Of a DNA stretch of 64,000 nt, positions 12,025 through 24,479 are shown in pieces (positions within the stretch are counted from its first letter, which is position 1; the number at the start of each line of letters is the position of its first letter). Under the pieces are notes generated by a model. The model ran no database searches. It was not told the origin of the DNA and saw only the letters and a program-made list of their open reading frames with translations. Origin of the DNA: Dipetalonema caudispina (Eukaryota; Nematoda; Chromadorea; Rhabditida; Onchocercidae); contig JABVXV010000335.1 in NCBI GenBank assembly GCA_013365325.1, positions 1 through 64,000 of the forward strand. The letters are read 5' to 3'. Position numbers and translations under genes: made by a program.

Positions 12025-12760
12025 AAAGGATGGACATACATTTATTAAAAGGTCACTAAGTGAACTGACCCTATTACACTTATGCCAAATATAAATTGGC
12101 CGAACCATTCTTGCTGGTATTTTAAGACGTAAAACATTTATGAATGAAGAGTGTATGTTGTTAAGAAAGAGACAGGATGGTATGCGAGGAATATGATAAG
12201 AGTGAAATGAAAAAGCATGGAAATGGAAGAATTAGAGAGATTGATTGTCAAGGAGAGAATGTGTTGAGAAAGTTTGTGAGATATGTTTGATGGAAGAGAC
12301 GGAAGGGAGCAAATACAGTTTTTAATGTGGTTAGAGTGGAAGGGAAAAGGTTGATTAACCGAGAATAATTTGGAAAAATATCTGTTAAGATCGATCTATT
12401 ACGGTGATAGCGGGTCAAAGGGTATCCTTATTACTGTTTCAGTCTTCTATTGAATATCATGGAAATACTTTTTAAGTGAACTTAACTTTCTTTCATTTGA
12501 AATTTGAGAATTTCTTTGTACGAATTTTCACCTATCTCATTTTGGTCTTCCTTGCTTCTCTTTTTCATGCTGTTAAGAAGGCCCAATAAAGTTAGGAGGA
12601 AAAGATTGCAAGGATAAAAAGCTTAAAACTAACAAACAATACTTTAAATATTTTCTAATTTTAATTGCATAATTCATTTTTACATTTGAAAATTTTACAG
12701 CTAATAATAGCCATAACTAAACTATGACCATGGAGACGCATTATTTGTTTCACAATTGTA

Positions 12761-15011
12761 ATGCTTCAAACGACAGGAATCGAGGTGGTGGATTACCCTT
12801 CTGGAGGGTTTTCATGGATTATAGAAAGGATAAGCCAACAGCTGATGGCATCAACAATGAACCACAGTATACAACTTCCATTAATGGTAACATTATCATT
12901 ATGTTCTTCAAGAGATACTGTAAGCTATAGTCGCACCGAACATTACTACAGTATACAGCACGACTTCTTGGGAAAAAGAAAATATGACAATGCTGTAGAG
13001 TGAATTTCATTTTATTATGATAGTGTCGAGCAGACATTGCGATCCACTTATGCGGAATTAATTAATTCGGTTATAATTCTGTCAAGCAGATTATTTGAAA
13101 AGTAATTTAAATGAATAGTGAAATGAAATTAAGTGAATTGAATAAAGTAGTATTTCTGATGCTACGAATATTTATCTAGGAAAGATTGGGTGGTGAAAGT
13201 TTTAAAACGAATTTGAACAATACTAAAACTTTAGTGATACTTATTTTTTCCTCTTTTTGCATTTTATGTTGAACATATGAGTCATCATCACCATTGTCGT
13301 TAACAGTATACCCCTTATCATGAGCAGTTGTTATTATCATCATTATTATCAGGTAGAACTTTACTCTGATAAAGTAAAGTACGATTTGAATGCTGCTGAA
13401 GTAATCCCCTTTATTCATTCTTCACTAAAAAGTTATTTGTTTTTTTTTGAAGACCTCAAAGATGCTGAACAAATATCTGAATGCACATCTGAAGCATCAT
13501 GTGAAAGTAATGTTCAGGCAGAAAATGACACGACGAAAAAACGACAGCCTATCGGTACACTGCTTTTCTTTGCGTAATCTGTAAATTTCATGTTTCAGAT
13601 CTCATGGCAGAACATATTATTGACCACGATTTGTTATCTAGCAAATTTTTGGGTTGATACATGTTTCTTTCTTAGATGTTTGTTGTAACCATATATTTTC
13701 ATAACCAGAACATACGTTTTATTACAACCGATTATTTATAATTGTTAAAGCGAATTTTATTGTCTAAGAGTTCAACTTCTGTTATTTTAGCTTTTAACTT
13801 GGAAATATCGACAGCCACACCATATTCAATAATTTTTCAGGTAGTTTTAATTTGGGTGCTGTATTCGCTGAAGCTGAAGCATCAGAAAATCTATTAGAGC
13901 AGAAGCAATTTAATTTAAAATTAGTGAAGGAATTTCGGATCGAAGATGGTACCACGGGTTTTGGTTATGATACGATCTTTGGTGATGGCATCGATGAACG
14001 GTTAAAGTCGGTTATCGTCGATGAACCATATTTACGAAATAAATCACAGGTTTGTTACTATTGAATAATACAGAAAAGTTCCAAAATCTTATTCGACATT
14101 TTAACGTGGAGTTTTTTTCTCCCAAGTTGTTTCGATTTGGGCATTGTTGGGTGGAACTGAAATATATGCCACTATCTTTTGCTTGAAACTTGGTCTGACT
14201 TTTGATCTTATCTTGATATATTATATGTTTTATAAATCGTTATAGTTGTTGACAAAGAAAAGTATCTTTTCAGGGGCCTTGGAATACGCACTGCAGGGAA
14301 TAGAATTTGTGAGATTAGATTTAGTAATATCTCACAACATAATATCTTTTATAAACGTCAATCCGGCAATATTTTTTGAAAAAGGTTGTCAAAATTCCCT
14401 CATTTCAGATTACAAACTTAGTTGCATTCTGCGAGCTGTTGGTATCGGGTGCACCGAATCTTCGTGAAATTGTGCTTTGTACACAAGCGGAACAGACTGC
14501 TTTGCATGAACTGTGGCTACAATTGGGACAGCTGAGGATTGACCTTATGTTACGAGATGTAGTGTTGAAAGTGAAATGTAGCGGTACCATGCATGATCGG
14601 GAAATCAGGTCATACTTTTATTCTAATTTAGGAGCAAAACTCGATGTTCTAAATTATTTTATTAACTGCAAAAGTTGTCTTTTTTGTAGGTTTTGTCATG
14701 GCTCTGTTCGTCTTTTTCAATTAACGCATCTTGTATTCCATTATGATTCTTACCTGGCCGTTGATACTTTGAGTCTTGAGGAGTAACTGCTATCAAATTT
14801 TCTATCACCTCCCAGAAATAACTTCGCTTAAAATGAAATCAATTTTTCTTTCAGATTTGATAATGGTTGGACTTATCGGATTGGTCGAGGTTTAGATTAT
14901 TTTCAGAAGCAGCATCCATTAACCCTAGGAATAACCAATTTCAGTTTAAGGAAGTGTCAAGAAACAAATGTGTGTATATTAAGAGAAATGCGACGTAAGG
15001 ATGGTATGTAA
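12761..15011 (+). CDS. MITD1: MITD1-like protein (MIT + phospholipase D-like C-terminal domain)
   Basis: In animals MITD1 binds ESCRT-III tails through its MIT domain and membranes through a PLD-like domain, and acts in cytokinetic abscission. The model uses exons 12761-12994, 13353-13554, 13841-14049, 14409-14608, 14855-15011 (333 aa). The last three exons are strong: TGFGYDTIF, DEPYLRNKSQ, CELL, the HDREIRFDNGW motif, GRGLDY, and a Cys-x-Glu-Thr-x-Val end match human MITD1 in order to within a residue or two of the stop. The first two exons are weaker. They carry GKRKYDNAVELYSDKV, typical of a MIT helix pair, but also an insertion-like stretch, and the start Met is uncertain (12761, or a later in-frame Met). 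A strong GTATGT donor overlaps the last codons and could bypass the stop into the next gene. Confidence 0.8.
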
Positions 15012-15933
15012 ATTAATGATTTAATGGCGACTTAATAATTTATATGAATTGTTGTGATGCGATTAAAAACGGAGTTTAGGAAATTAGTGTTAGGAATATA
15101 AGATCGGAATTTGAATCTACAATAAAGAGCAATAATGCTTGCATTTTGTGCTGATCATTTTCTTGTTTTCAAAGCTCAAATTTTTATATTAATTTTTCTA
15201 AGACTTTCTGGAATTTCTTGATCACCGTAATTATTTTCGTAGTTTTTATATGGTGATTTGTATGAGAAATTTCTGATTTCATACATTTCAAGTTTTTGTG
15301 TTTTTTTGATTTGTTTTTCTCACTGCTTACATCGTGTAGTACATTTGTGTTTTCATCGCAACTGTGTAATGTTTTGTATTTCCACTATGCTGAATGATAT
15401 TTTGGTTGAATGAAGTATTTTTGTACAATGTTTTTAGATATCTTTGTGAATATAGCTGTTTTCAGGTATCTATTATTCGCATATTTTAAGTTTTTATTTT
15501 TTTTTTTTTTGTTTTGTCATAGTCATCCATTAGAGTAATTCATGTTGTCTGTTGTTATGATATATTATGACCCTTTCATTTATACATCTCTTTCTTTGAT
15601 TTTTTGAAATTATATATAAAGCCGGTTGTATTTGACAGGATTGCTCGTTTCATTTAAATTTTAGAGATTTTATAAATTCGGCTGGGAGAAAATTCAAACC
15701 CATTACATATGATGCAAAGCAAAAACAGTGTTTATTTGGGAGTAGAATCAACATTTGAAGTTCTTAATTTTGAGTCATATTTCATCTTTTAAAAGTTTAG
15801 TAATGCTCACTAAACCAAGTAACGTTTAGTAATGCTTACAATTACTTTATATGAGTCTTAAAGATGTTCTTAATAAACCAGAGAAATTTTCAAATGATTT
15901 TGTAACAAAAAAGAGAAAAGTACTCTGACATCC
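15012..15933. other. MITD1 3' UTR / intergenic gap
   Basis: AT-rich sequence with a T run near 15497 and no convincing gene. A 24-codon frame from ATG 15851 precedes the next gene but cannot be spliced to it in frame with canonical sites. Confidence 0.5.
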
Positions 15934-18618
15934 ATGGATGGACCAGGTACTACTACATCGGTAGCAGGAATAACTCCAATTGCTGAAGTTGTCGATGATA
16001 TAATAATTGAACGAACCAAAATAATGAAATATGGAATACGTACTTGTTAACATAAAATGAAACAGTACCGTGATGAATGATATAATGCATCCTTCCGATA
16101 GTCTTTTCTTGTTACAGATGACATTTTAAAAAATCTTGAAAATTATGATCGTTTTGGCTCAAATGTGAATTTGAATCGGAAACGGTAAGTTTTATTAAAA
16201 TTAAATATCAAATTGAAACGCACTACTTGAGGTTTAAAAATTCATATGGCTATGAAATTTAGAATTAAAAATCGTTTAAAATTTGATACCAAATGCAATA
16301 TTCATACGTACTTGTGAACATAAGATGGAACTATCATAATTAATAAGAGATTTCAGTTGAGCAAATATGGAACCAATTTAATTTTTTATTTTGACGATAT
16401 CAATCATTTCTAACTTTGCCACTAATCCCATCTTTCTTAATTACTCTTTCTGCTTTATTTATTTGAGAGGGATCATTTCAAATTTTCATTTTCAAGTTCA
16501 GAATTCAAAAATCCAGTACTTGCAACTCCATTAACATATAGGTAAATGTGAGGATTTCAGTTTCAATTTCGAAAATGTCCAGGCAGCGGTTGCTTGAACA
16601 TAAGACAGTATATCGTAATTTAAAACCGAAATTTTCATCATATGCCGTTTCTTCTGCTTTCATTGGTTCGTTTCATATATTTATGTATAGCTCTTTCAAA
16701 TAAATTACTGTTAATTAGTATTTTTAAAATGTTCTAATAACAAGAGTAAGTGAGCGATAAAATTAAGAAAAATACGAAATTAAAAGGAGAAGAGAAAATT
16801 AGGCAGAAAAATATTGCAATTTTTGAAGAAGCTACACTTCAACTTTAAATCTTAATTTATTTGAGAAAGATCGTTGCAACGATTACAAGAATTAGACGTG
16901 AAAAAACGTGAACCCATTTTACTTCGATGCTCAGCAGTGCAATATGCACACTTTGCTCAAGTAAATACATTGCAGCGAACATCTGAAATTTACAAAATTT
17001 TGCATGAATTTCATACTGCAGTAAGTTAATTCCATTTTTTGTCGTTTAATATCAATTCATTTCTATATCTTAACATGATTATTTTTTTTTTATTTTTGCC
17101 TTATCTTAGATAACACAATCAATGTTTCGTTTGGTACCATCCTTAGAAACAGATGAATGGCCTGTACAGTATAGTTTTGCATCAATAAGTGGTCGTTCAA
17201 CATATATTCAACTTCGTTCCTCACCGATATATATGATTCATTGGCATGTTATTTCATTGAGTAAAGAAGTACAGGTAATTATTGCAGATGATCATCTCAA
17301 ATTTTATTAAACACATATCGAATCAATGGTGCTATCAGATTAGAAGTATCATTTTGATAATCATTTGCGAAAATATTTGCTATCTCTTGAAATTTCTTAA
17401 ATTCTCATTTCATTACCTAATAATTTTATTCTGTTCGGTATACCCTCCAGTTATATTTCACATCTTCTGTGAATTTACTGTTTTGAATTTAAATTTGAAT
17501 GAAATTGAATTTATCCAAATTATTGCTAAATAAATATGGAAAATATTTTTGAAACAATTCTTAATTGTTTGATTATGCCTAAATATAGAAAAAGCATGTT
17601 GTGTTCCATTTATTTGACTACAAAAAAGAAACGGATAAATTTGCATATTCAGAATCAAAAAATCACAACAACCAGCATTTTCACTTCCTGCTTACCGTAA
17701 TAATTGTTATTAATAAAATCCTTTAAGTGTTTCAAAAATATTTTGCATATTTATTTAGCAATAATTTGGATAAAATCAATTTTAAACTTATTTCATTTAA
17801 ACATTTCTATTTACTTCTTTTTTTTTTTTTTTTTTGTGAATTAAGATAAAGCATCGTACGACAGCTCGATTATCGTATGAGTCGATTTTTCGACCGATGG
17901 AAATGAAAACAGCTGAACGATGGCACATGAATTGGGAATATGTGGTGTATCGCGTGTCACACGGTTTACATTTTGCCATCATCAAAAATGTCACTGATAT
18001 GAGTGTTCAACAAAATGTTATTTATATACGGGTACAGAAAGCTTATCCACGACGATTCATACGATTTAATATTGCACCTATACAGGTATATATCATTTTT
18101 TAATTCATATTGAAATGTTAAACTAATCATTCGCTTGTTAATATCTCTGAGAATATTGTGAGATCGTATGCTTGTGAATTTTATCCTTTCAAAATGTCGA
18201 AAGGTAGAATTATAAGGCATAAAAATCAACCAGTAAATAAAATTTCTTTTCTTTCCGTCAGAATTTATCGATAATTTTCAGTTTTACGCAATAATTGTTA
18301 GGTTCTGTCAAATAATTTTTGAATCATTTAAGGAGTAATTTGTTTAATTAATGTCAAACAACTGATAAAATGATTGTCAAAAAAAAAACTTTAAACATTT
18401 TTTTTCAGAAAAAGAAGATTATTAAAGCATCGGAATCGTATCCAATAAAACTGTGTACCGTTGATCGAGGTGAACCGTGTCACGTCAAACATATTAATAT
18501 CCCGGAATATCGTAAATGTATTACCACCGATTATTATCCAATACTCGAAAATATTAGCAAATGTTCATCCAATTCAGCTCTAATTAAATATAACTGTTGT
18601 TATGATGCAGTAGAGTAA
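15934..18618 (+). CDS. Uncharacterised 312-aa protein (no recognised family)
   Basis: Six exons, all GT/AG and in phase: 15934-16039, 16118-16184, 16870-17020, 17110-17274, 17846-18085, 18409-18618. I do not recognise the product. It has no signal peptide or membrane segment. The N-terminus is Thr/Gly/Ile-rich. A helical charged stretch (LQRLQELDVKKREP) follows. The middle of the protein looks like a beta-rich globular domain with many aromatics (IYMIHWHVISLS, RWHMNWEYVVYRVSHG). The tail has Cys-rich, Tyr-rich turns and ends in CCYDAVE. Start choice is moderate: ATG 15934 is followed by a good in-phase exon, but the upstream MITD1 exon also ends in phase 1 with a GTATGT donor and can join exon 2, so a MITD1 fusion transcript is possible. 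The unit is otherwise tandem to MITD1, 0.9 kb downstream. Confidence 0.72.
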
Positions 18619-19510
18619 TTAATCCATTGATTAGTTGATCAACTAACTAAATGATCTGTGATACTTGTACGATTTTTTTGAAATTTAAACGATTAAAAGT
18701 TTAGAATTAACTTTCTTTCCTGTTAAACTTTTGTGTAAAAAAAAAAATTTCTACAGTTATTCTGCAGAAATCAGTTGATTAATATAGAGAACAGGATATG
18801 TAGAAGAAGACCTTCGTAATGTTGATCGAGTTACCATGGAATCAAAGAGATTAGAGAAATCTTACATCTGAATCAGTCTTTTCTGCATTTTACACAATCA
18901 TCTCGATATTATTAACGTGAAATGTGTAACTTTCCAAATCTATCTCTTTTGAGTTTTCCATTACGGTCGCATGCTATGTCTTTCTAAAATTAATTATTTC
19001 TAAATTTCAAAATTATAGCTAATTTCTAATAAGATATTTTTGTGGCTTTCATGAAACAACTGAAATTATCTCTCATAAGAACTGTTCAATGTCTGGAAGA
19101 TTCATATCAAAATCATAGTTAAAAACTGTCATAATGGACTTCGTGTAATAGCTCCATAGATTTATCATACGAAACATCAATATGTTATCCTCTGATAGAA
19201 GGAATCACTCAAATAAGTTTAGAATTGCTAAGAAAGACTAACTTAAAAGATATCAGCGATCATCAATCAGTTAATTATTGCAAGTAGCGATCATTCTCAG
19301 CTTCGATTAGGTTACAGTTAAAACAAAAAAAAAAAAACAAAAAACGAAACCCACTAAAGTTCACACGTTGAATATACGTACTTTTGCATATAAATTCAAT
19401 TCAGTAAATGATAACTTCAGAATCAAAGGTCACAACGTCTGACTCAGTTCTCGTCTTCAACCCAAGATCATCTTACTTCCACCGTATGGGAGCTTATAAC
19501 GCAAGTATTT
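18619..19510. other. Intergenic, nothing recognised
   Basis: Downstream flank of the 312-aa gene and 3' flank of the U1 snRNA gene. AT-rich, with an A run at about 19324 and no supported feature. Confidence 0.5.
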
Positions 19511-19674
19511 AGCGGGGGAGCGCGAACGCAACCCCAAAACGCAAAAATTGTGCTGTTGGCTGATCCCAGTTCGGGATAGCCACACGGGTCAACCCAACCC
19601 GAAGTGCAATGGTCAAGTCTCACCATGGAGGTCCCGTCTTATTGATCGCGAGACCCTCCCAGCCAGGTAAGTTT
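19511..19674 (-). ncRNA. U1: U1 spliceosomal snRNA
   Basis: Complete U1 snRNA of about 164 nt on the minus strand. It pairs with 5' splice sites in the first step of spliceosome assembly. Reading from 19674 downwards: the 5' end AAACTTACCTGG contains the exact complement of the 5' splice site. Stem-loop I has a GATCA loop start, as bound by U1-70K. Stem-loop II carries the U1A-type loop ATTGCAC. The Sm site AATTTTTGC lies at 19541-19549. The last stem is the GC-rich GTTGCGTTCGCGC hairpin ending near 19511. GC content is far above the flanks. No poly(A) signal is expected, as U1 uses an snRNA-type promoter and 3' box. I could not assign the proximal sequence element. All functional elements look intact. 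Confidence 0.95.
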
Positions 19675-20027
19675 ATGATCGTCTCCCTCTTGAGGTGTCA
19701 TTTTAAAAAGTTGAAAATATTGGATGGCTTGTTAAATTTTAAGATATTGCGGTATGTGGAGAGTGTGGAGACAACGAGCTGGTCGCAAGCAAATGTTGCA
19801 CATTTCAAATTTCCTCTTCAAACACTGTCATTTCTCTCATTAGTAAAAGCGCAAGAGAGAATTAAAGATTTATGACTGCCACATAACGCCAAATTCTGCT
19901 CATAAATTCTGCATGCATGCATGTTGCAGTCTAACATACATCGTTAGACCAATTGGAATAGGCTCTCATTGGCTCTTGATATATATATTATAGTTATTAT
20001 TATATTGCTCTGACCTTGGAATTATGT

Positions 20028-20395
20028 GAGATCTACCTGTTACTGATCATTAGTTTCTCGAGATCCACTTGTTACTGATTACTAGTTTCTCGAGATCCAT
20101 CTGTTACTGATCGTTAGTTTCTCGAGATCCACTTGTTACTGATTACTAGTTTTTCGAGATCCACCTGTTACTGATCATTAGTTTCTCGAGATCCACATGT
20201 TACTGATTACTAGTTTCTCGAGATCCATCTGTTACTGATCATTAGTTTCTCGAGATCCATCTGTTACTGATTACTAGTTTTTCGAGATCCATCTGTTACT
20301 GATCATTAGTTTCTCGAGATCCATCTGTTACTGATCATTAGTTTCTCGAGATCCATCTGTTATTGATCATTAGTTTCTCGAGATCTATCTGTTAT
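20028..20395. repeat. 32-bp tandem satellite, 11.5 units
   Basis: Eleven full units of exactly 32 bp plus half a unit. Each starts GAGATC and ends TTTCTC, so the junctions make CTCGAG (XhoI) sites. Units alternate between a GATCATTAG (or GATCGTTAG) form and a GATTACTAG form through unit 8; units 9-11 are all of the first form. It lies 350 bp from the U1 5' end and encodes nothing convincing. Confidence 0.97.
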
Positions 20396-20937
20396 CAGTT
20401 TCTTGTCCGAGCTTTTGTCAATCTAACAAAAATTGGCCATTTACTTCTTTGTGGATAACATCCATCGATGTATAATTTTAGATTGTTTGCTCAGTAAAAC
20501 GATGCCAAATGTATTCTAACATTCCAGAAATGATTCATTCTCATTTATTTCATTAGGCTGTCCAACTCGACCTTCAACCTCATGATAGTAAAACTGATCG
20601 TACGACAAATTATGTCACTAAGACTTCTTTGTTCTGCTTCAAAACTAAATAAACGTTGACAATTTTAAAGTGCTATTGCAGAAAAGTTTTGAAAAAAGAT
20701 AAAACAGAAATGATAAGCTTAATCTAAAATATCCTTGGTAGGCTCGGCTTGAAATATTCCTGACATAAATATTTAAGATTACTAGAATAATTTAACCCAT
20801 TTAATTATAAACATAATTGTTTTCAAAAATGCAATGAATGAAATTTATTTAAAGTTTTTTAAAGTGATGAACCGATGGATTAATCATCGTTCAAAATATA
20901 TTTCATATCAATCGATTCCACTTATGATCACTTATCA
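20396..20937. other. Intergenic, nothing recognised
   Basis: AT-rich sequence between the satellite and the 3' end of the cysteine-rich peptide gene, with no supported feature. Confidence 0.5.
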
Positions 20938-21310
20938 CTAAAATTGAACTTGTGGAGGTGTACAATCACACTTTTTCTTATAGCCCTCACAATTTCCCTC
21001 ATCATTCATTACACAGTGCCAATATTTCTTGCATCGTTGCTTGCATGCTGTCACCCTGTTAAAATGTTTACAATTCGTAATTTATTTAGTAATTTTAATT
21101 CCTATGAAATGAATTGAAATTTTAATTGCTATAAAATCATTACATAATCAAGTGTTAAAATGCAAATTTTTAATTTCTTAAGATTTCAAATTTTTTTTTA
21201 TTTTAAATTGATAAAATAAGAACTAACAAAAAAGACCTTCTTCCCATTACGTCAGGCATAGCGATAACAATGATAACAATTAACACAAACAATTTGGTTG
21301 TTTCCAACAT
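20938..21310 (-). CDS. Secreted cysteine-rich mini-protein (63 aa)
   Basis: Two minus-strand exons (21237-21310 and 20938-21055) joined by a 181-nt GT/AG intron in phase 2. Residues 1-23 form a clear signal peptide (LFVLIVIIVIA core), with cleavage likely near the Met-Gly-Arg-Arg end of exon 1. The mature peptide of about 38 aa is basic and has six cysteines with spacing C-x3-C-x5-C-x7-C-x6-C-x-C, plus a Pro-rich tail. This implies a small extracellular disulfide-stabilised fold. The spacing differs from the usual CS-alpha-beta defensin order and from ShK domains, so I assign no family. It may be an antimicrobial, protease-inhibitor or host-interaction peptide; function is unknown. Confidence 0.78.
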
Positions 21311-24300
21311 ATCCTTATTGAGTTGATACTATCGATAGAATAAATTGAATTAAAATCTTCAAATAAACTGTAACCAAAAACGGAATTAATTACGTATATT
21401 AGGCCAAGCAACCAACCAGAAAACTTTCGCTTACATATAATGCCTATGCAATGCTCTGTTCAGTATTTATGTTCAATTATTATTAAACGTATAGATAATA
21501 TGCAAATTTTTGTAACCACTATTTCATACTATCTATTGTAATTTACATTTCATTGAAACAAAAATAAATTTGCATTTCTTATAAAACTATTGTTAAATTT
21601 GACTTTTCATTTTACTATAATTTTAGAATAAATCAATACTTATGTTAAATTTTTAAACATTTAGATAATATGTAAATTTGTTATGAAGCAATTGGCAATT
21701 TATTTATGCATTATTACAATTCTGAATTCTTATTCGAATTCTGAAGTTCGTTTTACCATGAATTTACCTTTGAACCTTCTTAGTAAGTTCCACAAATTGC
21801 AACTAAGCCTAGAAACCTTTGTATCCAGTAGGTAAGGTTATTAAATGTGATGTATTCATGAAGTTAAATGTTTAGTATTAAATGAAAAGCTCATAAATGA
21901 AAATTCAGAACTTATGAATAATATGCGAAATTCTTTAAAATTTATTAAATTATATTTGCCACAAAATTAGTAATGAATGTGAAATAATCAAATATGACTT
22001 GAAAAGTTATAAATCGTAAAAAAAAAAAGTTGCAACCGTTTTTGCGAACTAGGTTTGATTGAGATTCAAAGTTCATGGGCAAAAAATTCCAGAATTGATA
22101 TATACGGAAAGCCGGAAAGATATTTCAAGTCTGAAATAGTTAACAACCAAATATGTCCATCTATTTGATAATGAATGTAACAGAAACTTTTTTCAGGAAT
22201 TTTTTTCCTTATGGAAATAATTTTTCAATGTTTAGCATTCTCATGTAAATTATGCCAAGCATTGAGAAGATAAGTATGGATGTAAATTAGAGAGAAATGT
22301 TTGAAATGAATTCATTGTTGAATATACATTCCACATATGAAATATGTAAAAAAAAATAAGCTTACATTGAGTAATTTTAGGAAATTTGAAATAATAATTT
22401 ACAAATTCTAAAATTTAATGGCTTTTTTTTTTGCTCATATGTGATTTCATAGCTATATTTTCAGAAAAAATGACTGTAATGATCATTGTTCATTGGTCAT
22501 TGGTCAAGGGAATTTTAACTTAATTGTAGGATATCTGAATTACATTGATTATAAGTATTCCACTTTATAATTCATTAACAAAATGAAAGGTTTTGGTGAA
22601 TTTTGCGTATGAAAACTGATCGTCTGCTGATTTTAATTTTAGTAAAACATTAAAGATCATAAGCACAATTATTTATCGAAGAAACAGTCATTCCAACAGT
22701 TCTATTTTATCATCGGATGGGTACATGTATCGAAATTTTAATTTCAACATTCCATCATATTACTGCTTGAGAATTTGGAAAATTGTAAGTGTGAAAAGAG
22801 GAAAAATTCACAACGAAATAGATAACGCTGAGAGATTCTGTGACATAAACAAAAAAAAAAAAAACTTATCATCGTTGAAATGTATTGAACATTTTACTCA
22901 TTTATAGTTATAAATGCCATTTCATCTATGAATGATTTTTCTATGATATCACCAAAGATATCATCTTGAAGCTATGACTAAATTATATCACAAACCATTC
23001 GTTGATTCCATCTAAATATCGATTTCATTGTTGAATTCTGAAATGAAATATTAGTTGAACTCGATTAAATTACAATATCTTATATTTGCTAATTTATCTC
23101 GAAAGAGTACTACTGCATTGATTAACCAATAATGGCAAATGTGGGAGATGAGCTGAACAGAAATTACCTCAAATATCATCTCGGAACAAGAAGTTCATAT
23201 ATGTTTTTATTGGAAGGAAATTTAAATACTTCAAATGAAATTCGTTTGAAACCTATTAGCGCAACAAATTTAATTCAAATGAAACTATTTGAAGTGGATG
23301 GTCATTTCTTGTGAAATAAAAAAAAAAAAAACATCGGAGAGTGAAAAATGAAGTATGTTGAAGGAATCTATAGGTAAGATTTGTAATATTATTAAAAAAC
23401 TGTAATTAATGTTATTTGACATAGTACAATTGCGGTAATGTGATATTTTCATCTCTATTTTGAGTTATCAGTTACTTTAGTTATCTTCTCGGATATTTAT
23501 GACTTAGTTTTTATTTTCATTCACATCACGGAAAGAAAATAAATTTCACTGCTTTTTGTAAATATTAAAGCATAAATTGATTATCCGAATTTATTCGAAT
23601 TTCTTAAATCAAAGTTTTAAATGCAATAAATTCTATGTTGCTTTATGTATTTGCTCATTAATTATTGCTCTAAATTTCGATCTTTTCGATGAATTTTCAT
23701 ATTCCATCAAGTACTCCATCCATTACTATTTTGATATGTTAATTCCTGTTGCAATTCCCGCGGAATCGAATTAGTGAATGAATTAAGAGAGAATATGAGC
23801 GGTTAGCAACGCCTTGTATACAAATGAAATTTGGAAATGTCTTTTATATATTATATAGCACTTATTTTTTATTTTTTTCTTATTAACAAAAAATTCAATT
23901 TTTACAGGAAGCAACCGTAATTATATCATTATGTATGGCAGTGATACGTCAAAAGCAGTGGCGTAAAATCTAGAAATTTCAAATCAGGTGAGAAAATTCT
24001 ACTTTTGAAGGTATTTAAATCATAATAACTGAATTAGATTAAGCAAGTTAGACGACTACATCATGAAATTCATTAGGATTTTTCCGACAATTTATGAAGG
24101 AAGAGAGAGCTGAGAATAAAAAGGAATAGATACTTCAAATGATCAAATTGTGATATTCTTTCGAAAGGAGCATAATCAGTCGCAAATGATAATGTAAGAT
24201 CCTAATCAATTTGTGTAAAGAAGATACGGCTTATTATCAGTGATAACTGATCAATTAAACTAGTTAACATTAGGCTTACTCTCAGGATATCTCTTTGAAA

Positions 24301-24479
24301 AATTGAACATTTTATAAAAATGAAGAAGCTTTTTCATCAGAATTGTTTATTAGCATTTATAAAGAAATAAATGTAAATTATTAAGTAACAACAACAACAA
24401 CAGCAACAACAAAAGCAAGCAATTTGTCGAGATTTCCCATTTATCATCTTTCATCTTTAACGTTTCACTTTACTCAAAA
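21311..24479. other. Long AT-rich intergenic region
   Basis: No gene with splice signals or family resemblance was found in these 3.2 kb. Small frames at 22725-22907 and 23132-23314 lack supporting signals. A short CAA-rich patch lies at about 24387-24415. A TTTATT at 24346-24351 (AATAAA on the minus strand) could be the poly(A) signal of the gene at 24480-28517. Confidence 0.5.

Noticed and set aside
15851..15919. Short frame MSLKDVLNKPEKF as first exon of the 312-aa gene
   Set aside because: Every canonical splice from it leads to an early stop in the next exon.
19609..19875. Plus-strand 88-codon frame
   Set aside because: Its first part is the antisense of the U1 snRNA; no protein-like features.
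23132..23314. 60-codon plus-strand frame with reasonable composition
   Set aside because: No splice, signal-peptide or family support; isolated in AT-rich DNA.
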